Below, one piece after another: positions 8,061-17,728 of a stretch of 56,212 nt of DNA; the first letter of the stretch is position 1, and each line of letters opens with the position of its first letter. The notes beneath the pieces are model-generated. The model was given only the letters and a program-made list of their open reading frames with translations. It was not told where the DNA came from and made no database searches. Location of the stretch: positions 1 to 56,212 of the forward strand of contig CAJJDI010000018.1 in NCBI GenBank assembly GCA_905182835.1, given 5' to 3'. The stretch comes from an uncultured Flavobacteriaceae bacterium. Lineage in GTDB: Bacteria; Bacteroidota; Bacteroidia; Flavobacteriales; Flavobacteriaceae. The translations under genes were made by a program, and so were the position numbers.

Positions 8061-10523
8061 TTAGAGCTTCATATCAATTGTTAAATTCAATATTCTAGGA
8101 GTTAGGTAGTTTGGTATTGAATATTGTCTTTTAGAATAAACATCTCTAACCCAAGTATTAGTTATTGAGTTCTGTATATCAAACATATTAAATATTTCTA
8201 GTCCAATACTAAGTTCACTAAAGTGCTTTCTCCACCCTCTATTATAATTTCTATTTTCTTTAATCATCATGTAAGATATTCCTAGATCTACTCTTTTGTA
8301 ATCTGGAAGTCTATTTTGATAATCGTAAGCATTAGCATAGCTTGGTGCACCACCAGGTACACCTGAATTATAAACTAAATTTAAATACATTTTCAAATCT
8401 GGTATATTGGGAATATAATCTTGAAATAGAATTCCAAATTTTAATCTTTGATCTGATGGCCTAGGTATATAACCTTGATTGTCAATATTTTCTTTAGTAT
8501 TTAAGTACCCAAAACTAAACCATGACTCTGTTCCTTTAATAAACTCGCCATTTAATCTTATATCAAGCCCATAAGCATATGCTTTTGTGTTATTATTGGC
8601 CAAATAGCGTATTCTAACATTATCTACGGTGTAAGCATTTATATCGCTCATGTCCTTGTAATAAATTTCAGAGGTTAATTTAAATGGTCTATCCCAAAAT
8701 GAATAACTATACTCATTAGATGCTACTATTTGTATAGATTTTTGTGCTTTTACATTATGATTTATTTCACCGCTATAGTCTCTTAGTTCACGATAAAAAG
8801 GTGGTTGATAATAAACACCACCACTTAACTTAAATATCATGTCTTTTCTCCAGTCAGGCTTAATACCAACTTGGAACCTTGGACTGAATACAAAATTTGT
8901 TTTTTGATTATCAATTGACCAACCATGCATCCTTATACCAGCATTTGTGTATAATTTTGAAGAGCCTATGTTTGAATTTTTACTCCATTGGAAATAGGAT
9001 TGAATTCGTTTAGTTTTTGTGGTATTAGTTTTTCTGATATTTTGGTATGGAACAATAGGGCCTTCATTCGGGTTATATGGCTGATCACCTATGTTTTCAA
9101 AAAAAGGCGGATCAATAGAGTAACCTGTAGAGTCTATTACTTCCCACTCTACAATTCTATCTTTAATATCTTCTTTGGTTAATTTTACAGACCATTCGTA
9201 GTTATTGTTATTTTTCTTATAAATTCCTTTATGCTCAAGATTATATATTAGAGCATTTAAGTTATTCCTAGCATGACTTAACTGACTACCGATCCCTTCT
9301 GAGAACTCTACAGTACCTAAATCTTCATCACCAATATTGTTATTAACTTCTCCTAAACTATATTGAGCAAGTATATCAAAGTATTCCTTTTCACTTGTTT
9401 GAAAAGTAGAGGCAATAAGAGATAAATCTAAATTTTCAGATGCCTTATAATTTAATTTTGTAGCACCAAACAGAGTCTGATACTTGTCTTTTTCCTGACC
9501 ATCGTATAATACAGTCAATGCTGTTGGGTCATCTAGGGTGCCAAAATTTGTTTGTCTACTTTGTGGTTTATAGTTATAGTCATTAATTGACATATAGGCT
9601 AGGAAGTTTAAACTTAATTTTTCTGTAAAGTTTGAGGTCAAAAAACTTTGAATATCAATAAATTTAGGATTGTAATTAGTTACCGTCTCTTTAGAGTTAA
9701 CAAGCATACTATTGTCTCTATATCTAATACCTAATATATTGGAGGTTTTAGCCTTTTTGGAAATATTCTGTAAAGTAACGTTACCACCTAATAAGTTCAA
9801 GCTGCCAGAAACATTATTTATCTGTGGGTTCTTGTACTCAATATCTAAGACTGAAGATAATTTGTCTCCATATTTTGATTGAAACCCACCTGCTGAGAAG
9901 TTGATGTTTTTAATTAAATTTGAGTTGACAAAACTAAGTCCTTCTTGTTGACCTGACCTAACTAAAAAAGGTCTGTATATTTCAATCCCATTTACATAAA
10001 CTAAATTTTCATCAAAATTACCGCCCCTAACAGAATATTGTGTACTTAACTCATTAGAAATATTAACACCAGGTAATGTTTTTAATAAATTTTCGACCCC
10101 AGACTGAGCACCTTTAATTGTTCTAATAATCTGTGGATTTATACTAATTATGCTTTCAAGCTCTCTTCTCTGATTTGAATTTAATACAATCTCTTCAATT
10201 TGCTCAATATTCTCATCCATCACAGGGTAAAATTCATACACCTCATTTATTTTTAAGTTAATTGTAAGCGATATTTTTTTATAACTTAAATGAGAGTAAA
10301 CAATATTTACATCCTTTAAAGCATCAATTTCAATAGAATAAAACCCATTTATATTAGTGGTAGCTCCTGATTTGTTATTGCTATAAGTAGATGATATAGT
10401 GACATTTTCTATTGGGTTATTATTCATATCTAAAACAACCCCTTTGATATAACTCTTTTGAGAAAAAGAAATTACTGGCAGTAGAATGAGTGTCGTAAGT
10501 AAATTGTAGATGGTTCTTTTCAC
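8061..10523 (-). CDS. TonB-dependent receptor with carboxypeptidase-like regulatory domain
   Basis: 820 residues. Signal peptide at about 1-21 (ends ISFSQ), then a carboxypeptidase-like beta-sandwich (about 24-110; IKGVVLDMNNNPIENV), a plug domain (about 125-230; GVENLLKTLPGVNISNELS and QYSVRGGNFDENLVYVNG), and a 22-strand outer-membrane barrel to the C-terminus. Energised by TonB-ExbBD, it would import a ligand that cannot be named from the sequence. There is no SusD partner, so this is not a typical polysaccharide utilisation locus. It is 5 nt downstream of the M23 peptidase gene, likely in one transcript. Confidence 0.9.
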   Translation of the reverse strand: MKRTIYNLLTTLILLPVISFSQKSYIKGVVLDMNNNPIENVTISSTYSNNKSGATTNINGFYSIEIDALKDVNIVYSHLSYKKISLTINLKINEVYEFYPVMDENIEQIEEIVLNSNQRRELESIISINPQIIRTIKGAQSGVENLLKTLPGVNISNELSTQYSVRGGNFDENLVYVNGIEIYRPFLVRSGQQEGLSFVNSNLIKNINFSAGGFQSKYGDKLSSVLDIEYKNPQINNVSGSLNLLGGNVTLQNISKKAKTSNILGIRYRDNSMLVNSKETVTNYNPKFIDIQSFLTSNFTEKLSLNFLAYMSINDYNYKPQSRQTNFGTLDDPTALTVLYDGQEKDKYQTLFGATKLNYKASENLDLSLIASTFQTSEKEYFDILAQYSLGEVNNNIGDEDLGTVEFSEGIGSQLSHARNNLNALIYNLEHKGIYKKNNNNYEWSVKLTKEDIKDRIVEWEVIDSTGYSIDPPFFENIGDQPYNPNEGPIVPYQNIRKTNTTKTKRIQSYFQWSKNSNIGSSKLYTNAGIRMHGWSIDNQKTNFVFSPRFQVGIKPDWRKDMIFKLSGGVYYQPPFYRELRDYSGEINHNVKAQKSIQIVASNEYSYSFWDRPFKLTSEIYYKDMSDINAYTVDNVRIRYLANNNTKAYAYGLDIRLNGEFIKGTESWFSFGYLNTKENIDNQGYIPRPSDQRLKFGILFQDYIPNIPDLKMYLNLVYNSGVPGGAPSYANAYDYQNRLPDYKRVDLGISYMMIKENRNYNRGWRKHFSELSIGLEIFNMFDIQNSITNTWVRDVYSKRQYSIPNYLTPRILNLTIDMKL

Positions 10524-10528
10524 ATGGA

Positions 10529-12214
10529 TTAGTTTACTTTTCTATAAAAAACAGTTTCATAAATCGAAGTGTTTCCTGAATTATCGGACACTTCTAGTCT
10601 AAATTTATTTTCAGTACTATTTATACTGTTATCACTAAATTCATATCTTATAACACCATTTTTATTGAATGGTTCCATTAAAATCCACTTACCATTTATA
10701 GTAGCTCTATAGTTTTTGATACCAGTCTGTTTGTCTTTTATCTGAAATTTTAAATAATTAAAGTTGCTTATCCAATCATTCTTATTAAAACCTAACGGAA
10801 TAATAGTGGGTTTAATTGTGTCCCTGGCTAAGATATAAGTTCCTAGACTCTTTGTGTAAGCCACAATAGAATCTCCATTTATTTTTGATGACAGAAAACT
10901 AAGTTTATTTAATTTATTATCTAATTTTCCAATGTAAGAGTTACTGTAATTCGTTTTTAAAAATTTGATTTTCAAGGATTTTATCAAAGGAATTGTATCG
11001 GTATTTATATTTAGAGTATCGATTTTGCTGTTTATTTCAAGAAAAACATTAGAATAAAATGTTTTCTTGTCAATAGAAATAGAAGAGTTATTTCCAGAAA
11101 GAATATATTTTTTATTTCTATTAATAAACTGTTTATCTAATCCTACAATTTTCACATCATCTTTTTCTTTAATTATAACTTTAGATAAATCTGCTTTTAT
11201 TGGGATAATTATTTCGGTTAAATTATTATTAAAATCAAATAATTCAACTCTATATGTATAAATTTTATTTTCTTTTACATGAACAATACCTTTGTTTAAT
11301 TGTTTTGTAAATATAGAAAGTGGATTGTTATTTTGAATAAACAATTTCTGAAATTTCTTTTTAGTTTTTTTAAATTCGGAAAAATCTAAATATCTGTTTA
11401 TGTGTTTAGTTTCTTCAAATGAAAATTTATTAAAATTCACTTCTAAAACTGTGTCATTATCAATGAACGTATTGATTTTGTAGACTCCATTTTTGTTTTT
11501 TGCTAGATCCTGTTGGTCAAAAGTTTGTACCCCAAACCCAATATTATCCATAGCAAAAATTGTATCTGTGATATAACCGTTATTTGTATTTTTATAAAAA
11601 GGAATGTTTCTAGAAGATTGAATTTCACCATTTTTAAGCAGGTTATATCTCTTTAGCCCAATTATGGTTGGTTTTTTAGTGTCCTTCACTTTAACACCAT
11701 AGTTTAAAGGGTTTAAAGGTCTCTGAGAGCTGTCCCTTATTTCAAAATGTAGGTGAGGTCCACTAGACCCTCCAGTATTACCTGAAAATGCAATAACTTC
11801 ATCTGTTGAAATGTTTATTTCATTTTTTGCAGGAAAAAACTCAATTTCATATTTTTCTCTTCTGTATTGTATTTCATTAACAATAGCTTCTATCTTTGCG
11901 GAAAATTTTTGAAGGTGAGCATATACTGTAGTACGTCCATCTGGATGCTTGATGTAAATAGCCTTACCATAACCACCATTTGATATTTTTATTCGACTTA
12001 CATAGCCATTGGTAAAAGTATATACTTTGGCACCTTCTTTTCCCTTAGTTTTTATATCTAATCCTGAATGGAAATGATTGGATCTTAATTCCCCAAAAGT
12101 TCCTGACAGAATAGATTCATATCCTAGAGGATTTCTTTCGATTTTTTGTGAATATATTTCAGTTGATAAAACCAAGAGAAATAAAACAGAAATGTAAAGG
12201 AAATGATTTTTCAT
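10529..12214 (-). CDS. M23 family metallopeptidase (LytM-like), secreted
   Basis: 561 residues. Signal peptide at about 1-22 (ends EIYSQ). The LytM/M23 domain lies at about 30-165, with zinc ligands H49 and D53 in HSGLD and the HLH motif at H154/H156, so the catalytic site looks complete. These enzymes cut peptidoglycan cross-links. The remaining 390 residues form a strand-rich extension typical of the flavobacterial version, with unknown partners. The gene is divergent from the zapA operon, which fits a role in cell-wall remodelling during growth, though this is inference from context. Confidence 0.87.
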   Translation of the reverse strand: MKNHFLYISVLFLLVLSTEIYSQKIERNPLGYESILSGTFGELRSNHFHSGLDIKTKGKEGAKVYTFTNGYVSRIKISNGGYGKAIYIKHPDGRTTVYAHLQKFSAKIEAIVNEIQYRREKYEIEFFPAKNEINISTDEVIAFSGNTGGSSGPHLHFEIRDSSQRPLNPLNYGVKVKDTKKPTIIGLKRYNLLKNGEIQSSRNIPFYKNTNNGYITDTIFAMDNIGFGVQTFDQQDLAKNKNGVYKINTFIDNDTVLEVNFNKFSFEETKHINRYLDFSEFKKTKKKFQKLFIQNNNPLSIFTKQLNKGIVHVKENKIYTYRVELFDFNNNLTEIIIPIKADLSKVIIKEKDDVKIVGLDKQFINRNKKYILSGNNSSISIDKKTFYSNVFLEINSKIDTLNINTDTIPLIKSLKIKFLKTNYSNSYIGKLDNKLNKLSFLSSKINGDSIVAYTKSLGTYILARDTIKPTIIPLGFNKNDWISNFNYLKFQIKDKQTGIKNYRATINGKWILMEPFNKNGVIRYEFSDNSINSTENKFRLEVSDNSGNTSIYETVFYRKVN

Positions 12215-12280
12215 AATTTTATTGAAATGTAAAAATATTATAATTTAACTAACATCATAATATATTTTTTATAAAAAGAA

Positions 12281-12310
12281 TTGTTATTTCTAATATGTAT
12301 GTTAACTTTG
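12281..12310 (+). promoter_or_regulatory. promoter of the coiled-coil protein-zapA-6S-rny unit
   Basis: TTG at 12281-12283, a 19-nt spacer and TAACTTTG at 12303-12310 fit the Bacteroidota promoter well. The start would be near 12317, 19 nt before the first ATG. Confidence 0.6.
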
Positions 12311-12335
12311 TTAGAATAGTATTTTAAATTTTAGG

Positions 12336-12626
12336 ATGCACGAGTTAGAAGATATAGTTAAATCGTTAGAAAAGAACATAAGAAGATCATTAGATAAGAT
12401 ATCAAATCTTCAAATTGAAAAAAATGATCTAGAAAATGAATTGACTTTACTTAGAGAAAAAGATTTGGAAAAATCTAACTTGATTGATTTGTGTGATGAA
12501 AAATATAAGTCACTTAAAATTGCAAATACTATTATAGGTAGTAATAACAGTACTAAAGATACAAAACTTGAAATAAATTCATTGATTAGAGAAATTGATT
12601 ATTGTATATCTCAATTAACAGAATAA
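12336..12626 (+). CDS. small coiled-coil protein upstream of zapA
   Basis: 96 residues, charged and almost wholly helical. Heptad-like spacing runs through about residues 1-50 (EDIVKSLEKNIRRSLDKI, then NLENELTLLREK), followed by a short second helix. The small coiled-coil form resembles ZapB and other divisome accessory proteins, but there is no decisive sequence match. It is the first gene before zapA, 13 nt apart, and this pairing is common in Flavobacteriia, so a role with ZapA at the division ring is a reasonable guess. Confidence 0.6.
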   Translation: MHELEDIVKSLEKNIRRSLDKISNLQIEKNDLENELTLLREKDLEKSNLIDLCDEKYKSLKIANTIIGSNNSTKDTKLEINSLIREIDYCISQLTE

Positions 12627-12639
12627 GCTTCGTTTTTAA

Positions 12640-12927
12640 ATGGAAAAATTAAAAATAAAATTATCTATTGCTAATAGAATATACCCCCTCACTATTGACC
12701 CTTCTCAAGAAGAAGGCTTAAGAAAAGCGGCGTTGGACATTAATAATATGATAAAACAGTTAGAGCAAAGTTATTCAGTTAATGACAAGCAAGATGTGTT
12801 AGCGATGTGTGCTTTACAGTTTGCTTCAAAAACTAAGCAACGATCAATTGATAATGTTAATTCAAATAAATCTTTTGAAATCAAATTAAAAGAATTGAAT
12901 GAATTAATTAGTGAAACTATTTCTTAA
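12640..12927 (+). CDS. zapA: cell division protein ZapA
   Basis: 95 residues. The N-terminal strand region MEKLKIKLSIANRIYPLTIDP and the following EEGLRKAALDINNMIKQLEQ match the ZapA globular domain; a C-terminal helix (about 60-95) would form the tetramer coiled coil. ZapA binds and bundles FtsZ filaments at midcell. In this lineage it is found just upstream of the 6S RNA and rny, as here. Confidence 0.88.
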   Translation: MEKLKIKLSIANRIYPLTIDPSQEEGLRKAALDINNMIKQLEQSYSVNDKQDVLAMCALQFASKTKQRSIDNVNSNKSFEIKLKELNELISETIS

Positions 12928-12944
12928 TATTTTAGACCTTTTAA

Positions 12945-13110
12945 ACTACCTACATTAGTTTTTTTGATAAACTCAACAATTATTCTTTTAAAAAAGGTGA
13001 GTTTAAGTTGTAAAATTGTGCTGACTAGCTCAGATCTTTGATCAACTTATTAGCCTTAAACTTGATTTAAAGGAGTTTATACAAAACCATAGCTATTGTA
13101 GGTTTTTTTA
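12945..13110 (+). ncRNA. ssrS: 6S RNA (SsrS)
   Basis: The 201-nt gap between zapA and rny folds as a 6S RNA. A closing stem pairs CCTACA (12949-12954) with TGTAGG (13097-13102), and the stem continues with ATAAACTC (12967-12974) against GAGTTTAT (13073-13080). An apical stem pairs GTTTAAG (13001-13007) with CTTAAAC (13055-13061). Between them is the large open bubble that mimics a melted promoter. A U-run at 13103-13109 ends the RNA. 6S RNA sequesters the housekeeping RNA polymerase holoenzyme in slow growth. Size (about 165 nt) and the zapA-linked position agree with the family. No separate promoter is clear, so it may be processed from the zapA transcript. Confidence 0.75.
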
Positions 13111-13128
13111 TTTAATAATAAAACAATT

Positions 13129-14700
13129 ATGGAATTAACAACAACAACGATAATATTTTCAATTTGCGGAACCTTGATAGGGTTTGTGATTGCAAAAATA
13201 TTTGAAAAATCTAATGCTACTAAAATAATTAAAGATGCTAATAAAGAGGCTTCTATTATTTTAAAATCAGCAAATCAGGATGGCGAATCTTTGAAGAAAG
13301 ATAAAATGTTACAAGCAAAAGAAAGGTTTATTGAATTGAAATCTGAGCATGAAAAAGTAATTTATTCAAGAGAAGATAAGATTAAGTCTCTAGAACGTGC
13401 AATTCATGAAAAAGATTCTACAGCTTCTAAATTATTAAAAACTCAATCTGATTTAAATTTAGACTTAGAGTCTAAGTCTAAAGATTTTGATAAAAAAATC
13501 GCTAGTCTTGACAAAAAAAGAAGTGAATTAGATAAGAACAGAATAAATCAAATTAAACAATTAGAAGTTATTTCAGGTTTATCTGAAGAAGATGCTAAAG
13601 AACAGCTTTTAGGCTCTTTAAAAGAAGAGGCAAAAACTGATGCTATGAAATTCATTCAAGATAGAATGGAAGAAGCTAAAATGACAGTTGAACAGGATGC
13701 TAAAAAAATCATTATTAATACTATTCAACGAATAGGGACTGAAGAGTCAATTGATAACTGTGTTTCTGTTTTTAATATTGAGTCAGATGATGTTAAGGGA
13801 AGAATCATAGGTAGGGAAGGAAGAAACATTAGAGCACTTGAGGCAGCGACCGGTGTCGAAATTATTGTAGATGATACACCTGAAGCAATTATATTATCTT
13901 GTTTTGATTCTATTCGAAGAGAAATCGCAAGACTATCACTTCATAAACTTGTTACTGATGGCAGAATACACCCTGCAAGAATTGAAGAAATAGTAAAGAA
14001 AACTGAAAAACAAATTGATCAAGAAATTATAGAAATTGGTAAAAGAACTGTGATTGATTTGGGCATTCACGGTTTGCATCCTGAGTTAATTAAAGTGGTA
14101 GGTAGAATGAAATACAGATCTTCTTATGGGCAAAATCTATTACAACACTCTAGAGAAGTGTCTAAGCTTTGTGGTATAATGGCAGCTGAATTGGGGATTG
14201 ATTCTAAATTAGCCAAAAGAGCTGGTTTACTGCACGATATAGGTAAGGTTCCATCTTCTGAAAAAGATGCTGAAACACCTCACGCAATATTAGGGATGCA
14301 ATGGGCAGAAAAATTTGGAGAAAATGAAGAAGTCTGTAATGCAATTGGTGCTCACCATGATGAAATTGAAATGAAATTTCTTTTATCTCCAGTTGTTCAA
14401 GTATGTGATGCTATTTCTGGTGCTAGGCCAGGAGCAAGAAGACAGGTCTTAGATTCTTATATTGAAAGATTGAAAAACTTAGAACAAATTGCACTTGATT
14501 TTGACGGTGTTCAAAAAGCATATGCGATTCAAGCGGGAAGGGAACTTCGTGTTATAGTTGAAAGTGAGAAAGTAGATGATGAAGTTGCTTCAAAACTGTC
14601 TTTTGATATTTCTCAGAAAATTCAAACAGATATGACGTATCCTGGACAGGTTAAAGTAACTGTTATTAGAGAAACAAGAGCAGTTAATATTGCTAAATAA
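13129..14700 (+). CDS. rny: ribonuclease Y
   Basis: 523 residues, full length. An N-terminal membrane anchor (about 5-23) is followed by a long coiled coil (about 30-185), a KH RNA-binding domain with GREGRN at 228-233, and an HD phosphohydrolase domain with H369-D370 in [10 protein letters not shown]. RNase Y is a membrane-anchored endoribonuclease that starts mRNA decay. It follows the 6S RNA. The stop codon abuts the convergent xerD stop with no spacer. Confidence 0.95.
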   Translation: MELTTTTIIFSICGTLIGFVIAKIFEKSNATKIIKDANKEASIILKSANQDGESLKKDKMLQAKERFIELKSEHEKVIYSREDKIKSLERAIHEKDSTASKLLKTQSDLNLDLESKSKDFDKKIASLDKKRSELDKNRINQIKQLEVISGLSEEDAKEQLLGSLKEEAKTDAMKFIQDRMEEAKMTVEQDAKKIIINTIQRIGTEESIDNCVSVFNIESDDVKGRIIGREGRNIRALEAATGVEIIVDDTPEAIILSCFDSIRREIARLSLHKLVTDGRIHPARIEEIVKKTEKQIDQEIIEIGKRTVIDLGIHGLHPELIKVVGRMKYRSSYGQNLLQHSREVSKLCGIMAAELGIDSKLAKRAGLLHDIGKVPSSEKDAETPHAILGMQWAEKFGENEEVCNAIGAHHDEIEMKFLLSPVVQVCDAISGARPGARRQVLDSYIERLKNLEQIALDFDGVQKAYAIQAGRELRVIVESEKVDDEVASKLSFDISQKIQTDMTYPGQVKVTVIRETRAVNIAK

Positions 14701-15588
14701 TTAAGCTCTTGGGTGGAACTTGTTTAATGCCTCGCTTAGATACTTGTTATCTAAATGCATGTATATTTCTGTAGTAGTTATGCTTTCGTGCCCTAGTAAT
14801 TGCTGTATTGTTCTTAAATCGGCACCATTCTCCAATAAATGTGTTGCAAAAGAGTGTCTAAAAGTGTGAGGAGATATTGATTTGCTAAAGTTTGCTTTTT
14901 TAGCCAAGTTTTTTACGATTGTGAAAATCATAGCTCTTGTTAAATTTTTACCTCTTCTATTCAAAAAAACATGATCATTAAATGCACTTACCACTTTAAT
15001 TTTATTTCTAGAGTTCTGTAAATAATTATTTACATTTTGTTTAGTAATATTGCCTATTGGAATTAACCTTTGTTTATTTCCTTTTCCTGTAACTTTTATG
15101 AAATTTTCATTAAAAAATAAATCAGATATTTTCAAATCAACTAGCTCGCTAACCCTTAACCCACAACCATAAAGTAGTTCTATAATAGCTAAGTTTCTTT
15201 CTCCCTGTTCTTTAGACAAATCTAGATTAGATGTTAATAAATCTATTTCTTCAATTGAAAGAGTGTCAGGGAGTTTCCTTGAAATCTTAGGAGACTCAAT
15301 TAATCTTAAGGGATTTTGACTGATATATTTTTCAAAAATTAAAAATTCAAAAAAACTTCTCAAACCAGAAATTATTCTTGACTGTGAAGAAGAGTTCATT
15401 CCTTTAGAAATCTTTTGTAAAAACTCTTTGATGTCATCCGAACTTACCTCTAATGGAGATTTACTATTGTCTATGAATTTATTAAATTTTGAAATATCTT
15501 CTTTGTAGCTAGAAATAGAATTTACAGAGAACCCTCTTTCAATCTTTAGATAATCGTTAAAGTCATTAATTGCGTCACTCCAATTCAT
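14701..15588 (-). CDS. xerD: tyrosine recombinase XerD
   Basis: 295 residues, the usual Xer length. A SAM-like core-binding domain (about 1-90) precedes the catalytic domain. All catalytic residues are present: R145 (GCGLRVSEL), K169, H241 and R244 (HTFRHSFATH), H267 (LLGHESI) and Y276. Xer recombinases resolve chromosome dimers at dif and work with FtsK. There is no phage or transposon context, so this is the housekeeping enzyme. I did not find a dif site in the window. Confidence 0.9.
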   Translation of the reverse strand: MNWSDAINDFNDYLKIERGFSVNSISSYKEDISKFNKFIDNSKSPLEVSSDDIKEFLQKISKGMNSSSQSRIISGLRSFFEFLIFEKYISQNPLRLIESPKISRKLPDTLSIEEIDLLTSNLDLSKEQGERNLAIIELLYGCGLRVSELVDLKISDLFFNENFIKVTGKGNKQRLIPIGNITKQNVNNYLQNSRNKIKVVSAFNDHVFLNRRGKNLTRAMIFTIVKNLAKKANFSKSISPHTFRHSFATHLLENGADLRTIQQLLGHESITTTEIYMHLDNKYLSEALNKFHPRA

Positions 15589-15625
15589 ATTTACAAGTTA
15601 ATAACTTTGATGAAAAAAAATACTA

Positions 15626-15656
15626 TTGCTTCTATTTATTAATTTAACAATTTTTG
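15626..15656 (+). promoter_or_regulatory. candidate aroQ promoter
   Basis: TTG at 15626-15628, a 20-nt spacer and AATTTTTG at 15649-15656 (one mismatch to TAnnTTTG). The start would be near 15663, only about 7 nt before the GTG of aroQ. Confidence 0.4.
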
Positions 15657-15669
15657 ATACATTTACAAG

Positions 15670-16086
15670 GTGAAAAATATTATTATAATTAATGGGCCTA
15701 ACTTAAATCTTCTAGGCAAAAGACAGCCTGAAATCTATGGAGACATTAATTTTAATGATTTCTTAATTGAATTAAAGAATAAATTTTCAAGTATTTCTAT
15801 TTCATACTTTCAATCAAATATTGAAGGTGAAATTATTGATAAACTTCATGAAGTAGGATTTCATTTTGATGGTATTATATTAAATGCTGCTGCTTATACA
15901 CATACCTCAGTTGCAATTGGTGATGCTGTATCATCTATCAAGTCCCCTGTTATAGAAGTGCATCTTTCTAACACTTATGCTAGAGAAGACTTTAGACACA
16001 AATCTTATATATCACCACACGCCAAAGGAATTGTGTTGGGATTTGGCTTAAAAAGTTATGAGCTAGCCTTGAGTAGCCTTAGCTAA
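15670..16086 (+). CDS. aroQ: type II 3-dehydroquinate dehydratase
   Basis: 138 residues, matching type II DHQases. The N-terminal GPNLNLLGKRQPEIYG holds the lid Arg and the catalytic Tyr (Y23). NAAAYTHTSVA holds the catalytic region around the Asn and His, and EVHLSNTYAREDFR is the third conserved block. It removes water from 3-dehydroquinate in the shikimate pathway. The start is GTG at 15670; the hydrophobic first strand begins directly after it and no upstream ATG fits. No other shikimate genes lie nearby. Confidence 0.93.
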   Translation: MKNIIIINGPNLNLLGKRQPEIYGDINFNDFLIELKNKFSSISISYFQSNIEGEIIDKLHEVGFHFDGIILNAAAYTHTSVAIGDAVSSIKSPVIEVHLSNTYAREDFRHKSYISPHAKGIVLGFGLKSYELALSSLS

Positions 16087-16153
16087 GAATATTTTACAGT
16101 TGTTTCTGCAGCTAACCTATAAACATAACTAAAGAAGAAGATGTTTTAATTAG

Positions 16154-16312
16154 AAAGTAAGCTATCTTTATTTATTTGATAAATTACTTGAGAATTACCT
16201 AAATTTTCTTCGGTTGAAATATAAGAGAATTAAGCATCCAATGTTTCCTTTAGATTTAGAGATGTCTGACCCTGACCTCAATGCTTATATAATAGAACTT
16301 TCAAATAAATAA
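16154..16312 (+). other. open frame in the aroQ-lpdA gap, possible gene remnant or small ORF
   Basis: This 260-nt gap is the only sizeable space between convergent genes in the window. It holds an open frame from 16154 to the TAA at 16310-16312 that would encode about 52 residues with a normal-looking composition, ending PLDLEMSDPDLNAYIIELSNK. The only ATGs are late (16241, leaving 23 residues, and 16262). I do not recognise it. It may be the tail of a decayed gene, a very small gene, or chance. Confidence 0.2.
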
Positions 16313-16346
16313 TGAAATAAGATAACTTTATTAAATTCATATAAAT

Positions 16347-17723
16347 TTATAGATGAATAACTTCTCCATACGCAGCGGCAACAGCCTCCATAACTGCCTC
16401 ACTCATAGTTGGGTGTGGATGAATTGTCTTTAGAACTTCTTGTCCAGTGGTTTCTAATTTTCTACCTAAAACTGCTTCTGCTATCATATCAGTTACTCCA
16501 GCGCCAATCATGTGACAGCCTAGCCATTCACCATATTTTGCATCAAAAATAACTTTCACAAAACCTTCCTTAGTACCAGATGCACTTGCTTTTCCTGATG
16601 CTGAGAAAGGAAATTTTCCAACCTTAATTTCGTACCCTTTATCTATAGCTTGTTGTTCGGTTAATCCAACACTTGATATTTCTGGTGAACAATACGTACA
16701 CCCAGGAATGTTTCCATAATCAATAGGTGCTACATCATGCCCTGATATTTTCTCTACACATAATATCCCTTCTGCTGATGCAACATGAGCTAGTGCAGGT
16801 CCTGGAGTAACATCACCAATAGCATAGTAACCAGGAATGTTAGTACCATAATACTTATCTACTAGTATTTTATCTCTATCTACTGCTATTCCAACTTCTT
16901 CAAGTCCTATGTTTTCAATATTTGTTTTAATTCCAACAGCAGACAATATAATGTCAGCACTAATAGTTTCTTCACCTTTAGAGTTTTTAACCTTTGCAGT
17001 AACTCCTTTTCCAGAAGTGTCAACAGATAATACTTCTGAAGATGTCATAACCTTTATTCCGCTTTTTTTGAATGATTTCTCTAACTCTTTTGAAATATCT
17101 TTATCTTCAACTGGAACAATATTTGGCAAGTATTCAACAATAGTAACTTTAGTCCCCATTGAATTATAAAAATAAGCGAATTCAACTCCTATAGCACCAG
17201 AACCAACAATTATCATTGACTTTGGTTGTTTCTTTAAAGTCATTGCTTGTCTGTAGCCAATAATTTTTTCTCCATCTTGAGGTATAGATGGTAGTTCTCT
17301 AGATCTAGCTCCAGTAGATATTATAATATGTTTTGCTGAGTATTGAACACCATCTACATCTACTATTTTACCAGGCTTAACTTTACCATAACCTTTTATA
17401 ACTTCAATTTTATTTTTCTTCATTAAAAAAGTAACTCCTTTACTCATGCCATCAGCTATATTTCTACTTCTATTAACAACAGAACTAAAATCCTTTGAGA
17501 ATTCTGAAACTTTAAGTCCATAATCATCAGCATGCTTTAAGTATTCAAACACTTGAGCAGATTTTAACAAGGCTTTTGTAGGTATGCATCCCCAGTTTAA
17601 ACAAACCCCACCTAAGCTCTCTTTTTCAACTATAGCAGTCTTTAAACCTAATTGAGAAGCTCTAATAGCAGTAACGTATCCACCAGGACCACTACCTAAA
17701 ACAATAACATCGTAATTACTCAT
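16347..17723 (-). CDS. lpdA: dihydrolipoyl dehydrogenase
   Basis: 458 residues. FAD-binding GSGPGGY at 10-16, redox-active disulfide C41/C46 in GGVCLNWGCIP, NAD-binding GSGAIGVEFAYFY near 176-188, and the C-terminal dimer motif HPHPTMSEA with the catalytic His. It is the E3 component that reoxidises dihydrolipoamide in the pyruvate and 2-oxoglutarate dehydrogenase complexes and in the glycine cleavage system. The gcvT gene lies about 21 kb away in this window, but no E1 or E2 genes do. The gene follows msrB by 5 nt on the same strand. Confidence 0.95.
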   Translation of the reverse strand: MSNYDVIVLGSGPGGYVTAIRASQLGLKTAIVEKESLGGVCLNWGCIPTKALLKSAQVFEYLKHADDYGLKVSEFSKDFSSVVNRSRNIADGMSKGVTFLMKKNKIEVIKGYGKVKPGKIVDVDGVQYSAKHIIISTGARSRELPSIPQDGEKIIGYRQAMTLKKQPKSMIIVGSGAIGVEFAYFYNSMGTKVTIVEYLPNIVPVEDKDISKELEKSFKKSGIKVMTSSEVLSVDTSGKGVTAKVKNSKGEETISADIILSAVGIKTNIENIGLEEVGIAVDRDKILVDKYYGTNIPGYYAIGDVTPGPALAHVASAEGILCVEKISGHDVAPIDYGNIPGCTYCSPEISSVGLTEQQAIDKGYEIKVGKFPFSASGKASASGTKEGFVKVIFDAKYGEWLGCHMIGAGVTDMIAEAVLGRKLETTGQEVLKTIHPHPTMSEAVMEAVAAAYGEVIHL

Positions 17724-17728
17724 ATTTA

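Noticed and set aside
8061-10523. TonB-dependent receptor as part of a polysaccharide utilisation locus
   Set aside because: No SusD-like gene, glycoside hydrolase or hybrid sensor is nearby.
14701-15588. Tyrosine recombinase as an integrase of a mobile element
   Set aside because: Length, motifs and the conserved housekeeping neighbours (rny, aroQ) fit XerD; there are no att repeats or cargo genes.
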